Below, piece by piece: positions 62,574 to 64,000 of a DNA stretch of 64,000 bases. Position 1 is the stretch's first letter. Each line of letters opens with the position of its first letter. The notes beneath the pieces are model-generated. The model saw nothing but the letters and a program-made list of their open reading frames with translations, was not told where the DNA came from and made no database searches. Position numbers and translations under genes: made by a program. The stretch comes from Phytophthora quininea. Lineage: Eukaryota > Oomycota > Peronosporomycetes > Peronosporales > Peronosporaceae. The DNA lies in contig JAAVTG010000675.1 in the NCBI GenBank assembly GCA_011947345.1, positions 1 through 64,000 of the forward strand, in the 5' to 3' direction.

Positions 62574-64000
62574 TTACAGAGAGATCGAGCAAAAGTCCTG
62601 TCGATCGACTGCAAGTAAAGCGTTACCAGATGGTTCCCATTGGAGAGCAAGCGCTTGAAAAGACTCTGTTGGAGGGCAAAACAAAGCAATCTGTGAATCG
62701 TGTCGTAACGTCAAGTAAGGCGCTGTTGAAGACGTACCAGTTGGAATGTCGACCCACGAGATTCCATTCGAGGACCACAGATGAACCCGATTCGCCCCCG
62801 AAGCAATTGCTAGGCGATTCTGGACGGGGTCCCATCGAAAGCTCCGCACAGTCTCCATTAATGATACAGCAGAATGCAGCGTAAGTGTCTCGGTGCGCCA
62901 AATCCACACGTTGTAAGGCATTTGCTCGCTTTTGTAGCAATAAATGCCGAGTCAGCACTCCACACGACGCGGCTGACACCAATCTTCGGGTTTTCTGTTC
63001 TGTCGTGCCGCGGCGGCAAAGTTGGTCAGGATCAAACGTATTAACGTCCAAAGACATTAACGTACAATGGATCAGAGGCAATTGTCCGTACGGAAAAAGG
63101 CGGTTCACGCGTCACAAAGCAAATTTCCCGAGCTTTTTGCCGCCCGCTGCCTGCGCTGCCGCAGAAGCTGCCTGTAGTGAATTGGAAAGCAGTGACGAGT
63201 TGCGTTGCACGACGGCAACGCGTTTGCCTTGTGGGCGATCCATCACGTCAGCATCTGCGAAAGCTTCCTCGAATTCAACCTGCACAACACTCATCAGAAA
63301 GATAAAAGCTAAACTCCAACAAAGGGTTTGCCACACTTACTGCTGCTTGGTTTGTGTGGGTACACGTCACTGCAATGCTTTCGTGGTCAAAGTCCGCGAC
63401 AGGCTTCCAATTGATATGATTCAGCACGCGCAGACGCTCGTCGTAACTTCCCAGGGCAAGGAACTGTCCGACGCTGACCAGGCCATTGCTCTCAAGCCGA
63501 GCGCGTTCTCGTAGGCCTGGCATCCAATAGAACCCAATTAGCACCACCATGAGCAATAGAACCTCGCTCGCTGTTTTACCTGGTATTTAGCTAGCAGCGT
63601 CCCGTCCGGGGAGTACAGCAACACTCGGAATTCGAGGTGGATGTCCCGCACTGCAATTGTTCTATCAACACACTAGGTTGTCAGCTTCTTGCACCTCTCA
63701 ATTTGCCTGTTCCTCACGTACGCGTCGTCCGGTGACCATAGAATTTCCGCACAGTCGTAGCTCTCAATGGAGAAGTGAGCTGTGAGTTCCCACGTCTCGC
63801 AGCTGTAGATGCCAATAAAGTCTTTGCAGTCGTGACGCTCCACCACCGCCAGAAACTCCCCAGTGGACGAGAAGCTCAAGCCTTCCGCCACCAGTTTGGG
63901 ACTGCGAATGCTACAACGCGCCGTGGGGCTCTCGAGACTCCACACAGTCGCGTGCAGCTGGAAGTCCGAGACCGTCAGCACGTGACGCGAGTCCGGAGTC
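62574..64000 (-). CDS. WRAP73: WD-repeat protein WRAP73 (WDR8), 3' part
   Basis: WRAP73 is a beta-propeller protein of the centrosome/spindle-pole in animals and fungi. The window holds its C-terminal two thirds; the 5' end lies beyond 64000. Matching blocks, in order on the minus strand: FQLHATVWSLES, LSFSSTGEFLAVVERHDCKD, FIGIYSCETWELTAHFSIES, EILWSPDDAYV, GQFLALGSYDERLRVLNHIN, WKPVADFDHE. Then come MPYNVWIWRTETLTLHSAV, VRSFRWDPVQNRLAIASGAN and RVHLWSSNGISWVDIPTG. The ERxDCKD block and the LNHxxWK block are specific to this family. Short introns separate exons (for example near 63660-63560 and 63340-63290). The C-terminal ending near 62580 may be affected by a frame break. Confidence 0.85.

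Noticed and set aside
1..64000. tRNA, rRNA or intact transposon
   Set aside because: I saw no cloverleaf-type box pairs, rRNA core sequence, terminal repeats, reverse transcriptase or transposase motifs; a tRNA scan could still find one I missed.

Overview
The window is nuclear DNA from an oomycete, most likely Phytophthora or a close relative. Genes sit on both strands with 7 to 850 bp between them. Introns are few and short (about 55-100 bp, GT..AG). Families seen here include M96/bZIP-START proteins, mucin-like secreted proteins, multi-domain HECT ligases and a Slo-type K+ channel. I saw no prokaryotic operons, ribosome binding sites, CRISPR array, tRNA, rRNA or intact transposon. Many clearly conserved genes change reading frame by one base, usually at a run of 3-5 identical bases. 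I read most of these breaks as consensus-sequence indels and annotate the genes as whole loci.

Layout, 0-17.5 kb: a broken ankyrin-repeat gene, ALG12 (N-glycan mannosyltransferase), a possible small secreted protein, a membrane-anchored RanBP2-finger HECT E3 ligase, a BED-finger/JmjC-like protein that seems to lack its iron ligands, a choline-transporter-like protein missing its 5' end, the first of three mucin-like genes, a 3-mercaptopyruvate sulfurtransferase, a quinone oxidoreductase and a DUF2431/BMT5-type rRNA methyltransferase. 17.5-27 kb: two more mucin-like genes, a peroxisomal sarcosine-oxidase-like enzyme, an M96/bZIP-START protein, an unknown protein and COA4. 27-36.8 kb: PP2A B'' subunit, MPP6 (exosome cofactor), ZCRB1/U11-U12 31K, a UBE3A-like HECT ligase and a VHS-GAT sorting adaptor.

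36.9-44 kb: a family of LEA-like helical proteins with degenerate copies, a tandem-RGS protein and two divergent orphan genes. 44-64 kb: a large fibronectin-III/EF-hand protein, a METTL13-type eEF1A methyltransferase, two tandem eRF3 (SUP35) genes, RFC5, another LEA-like gene, a Slo/BK-type K+ channel and the 3' part of WRAP73.

Functional threads: translation (METTL13 diverging from eRF3 over 123 bp, a duplicated eRF3, an rRNA methyltransferase), ubiquitin (two HECT ligases), RNA processing (MPP6, ZCRB1) and cell-surface display. The most novel item is the cell-surface set: three paralogous type I membrane proteins that combine an eight-cysteine head, a long Thr/Pro/Ser stalk, one membrane helix and a short shared cytoplasmic tail.
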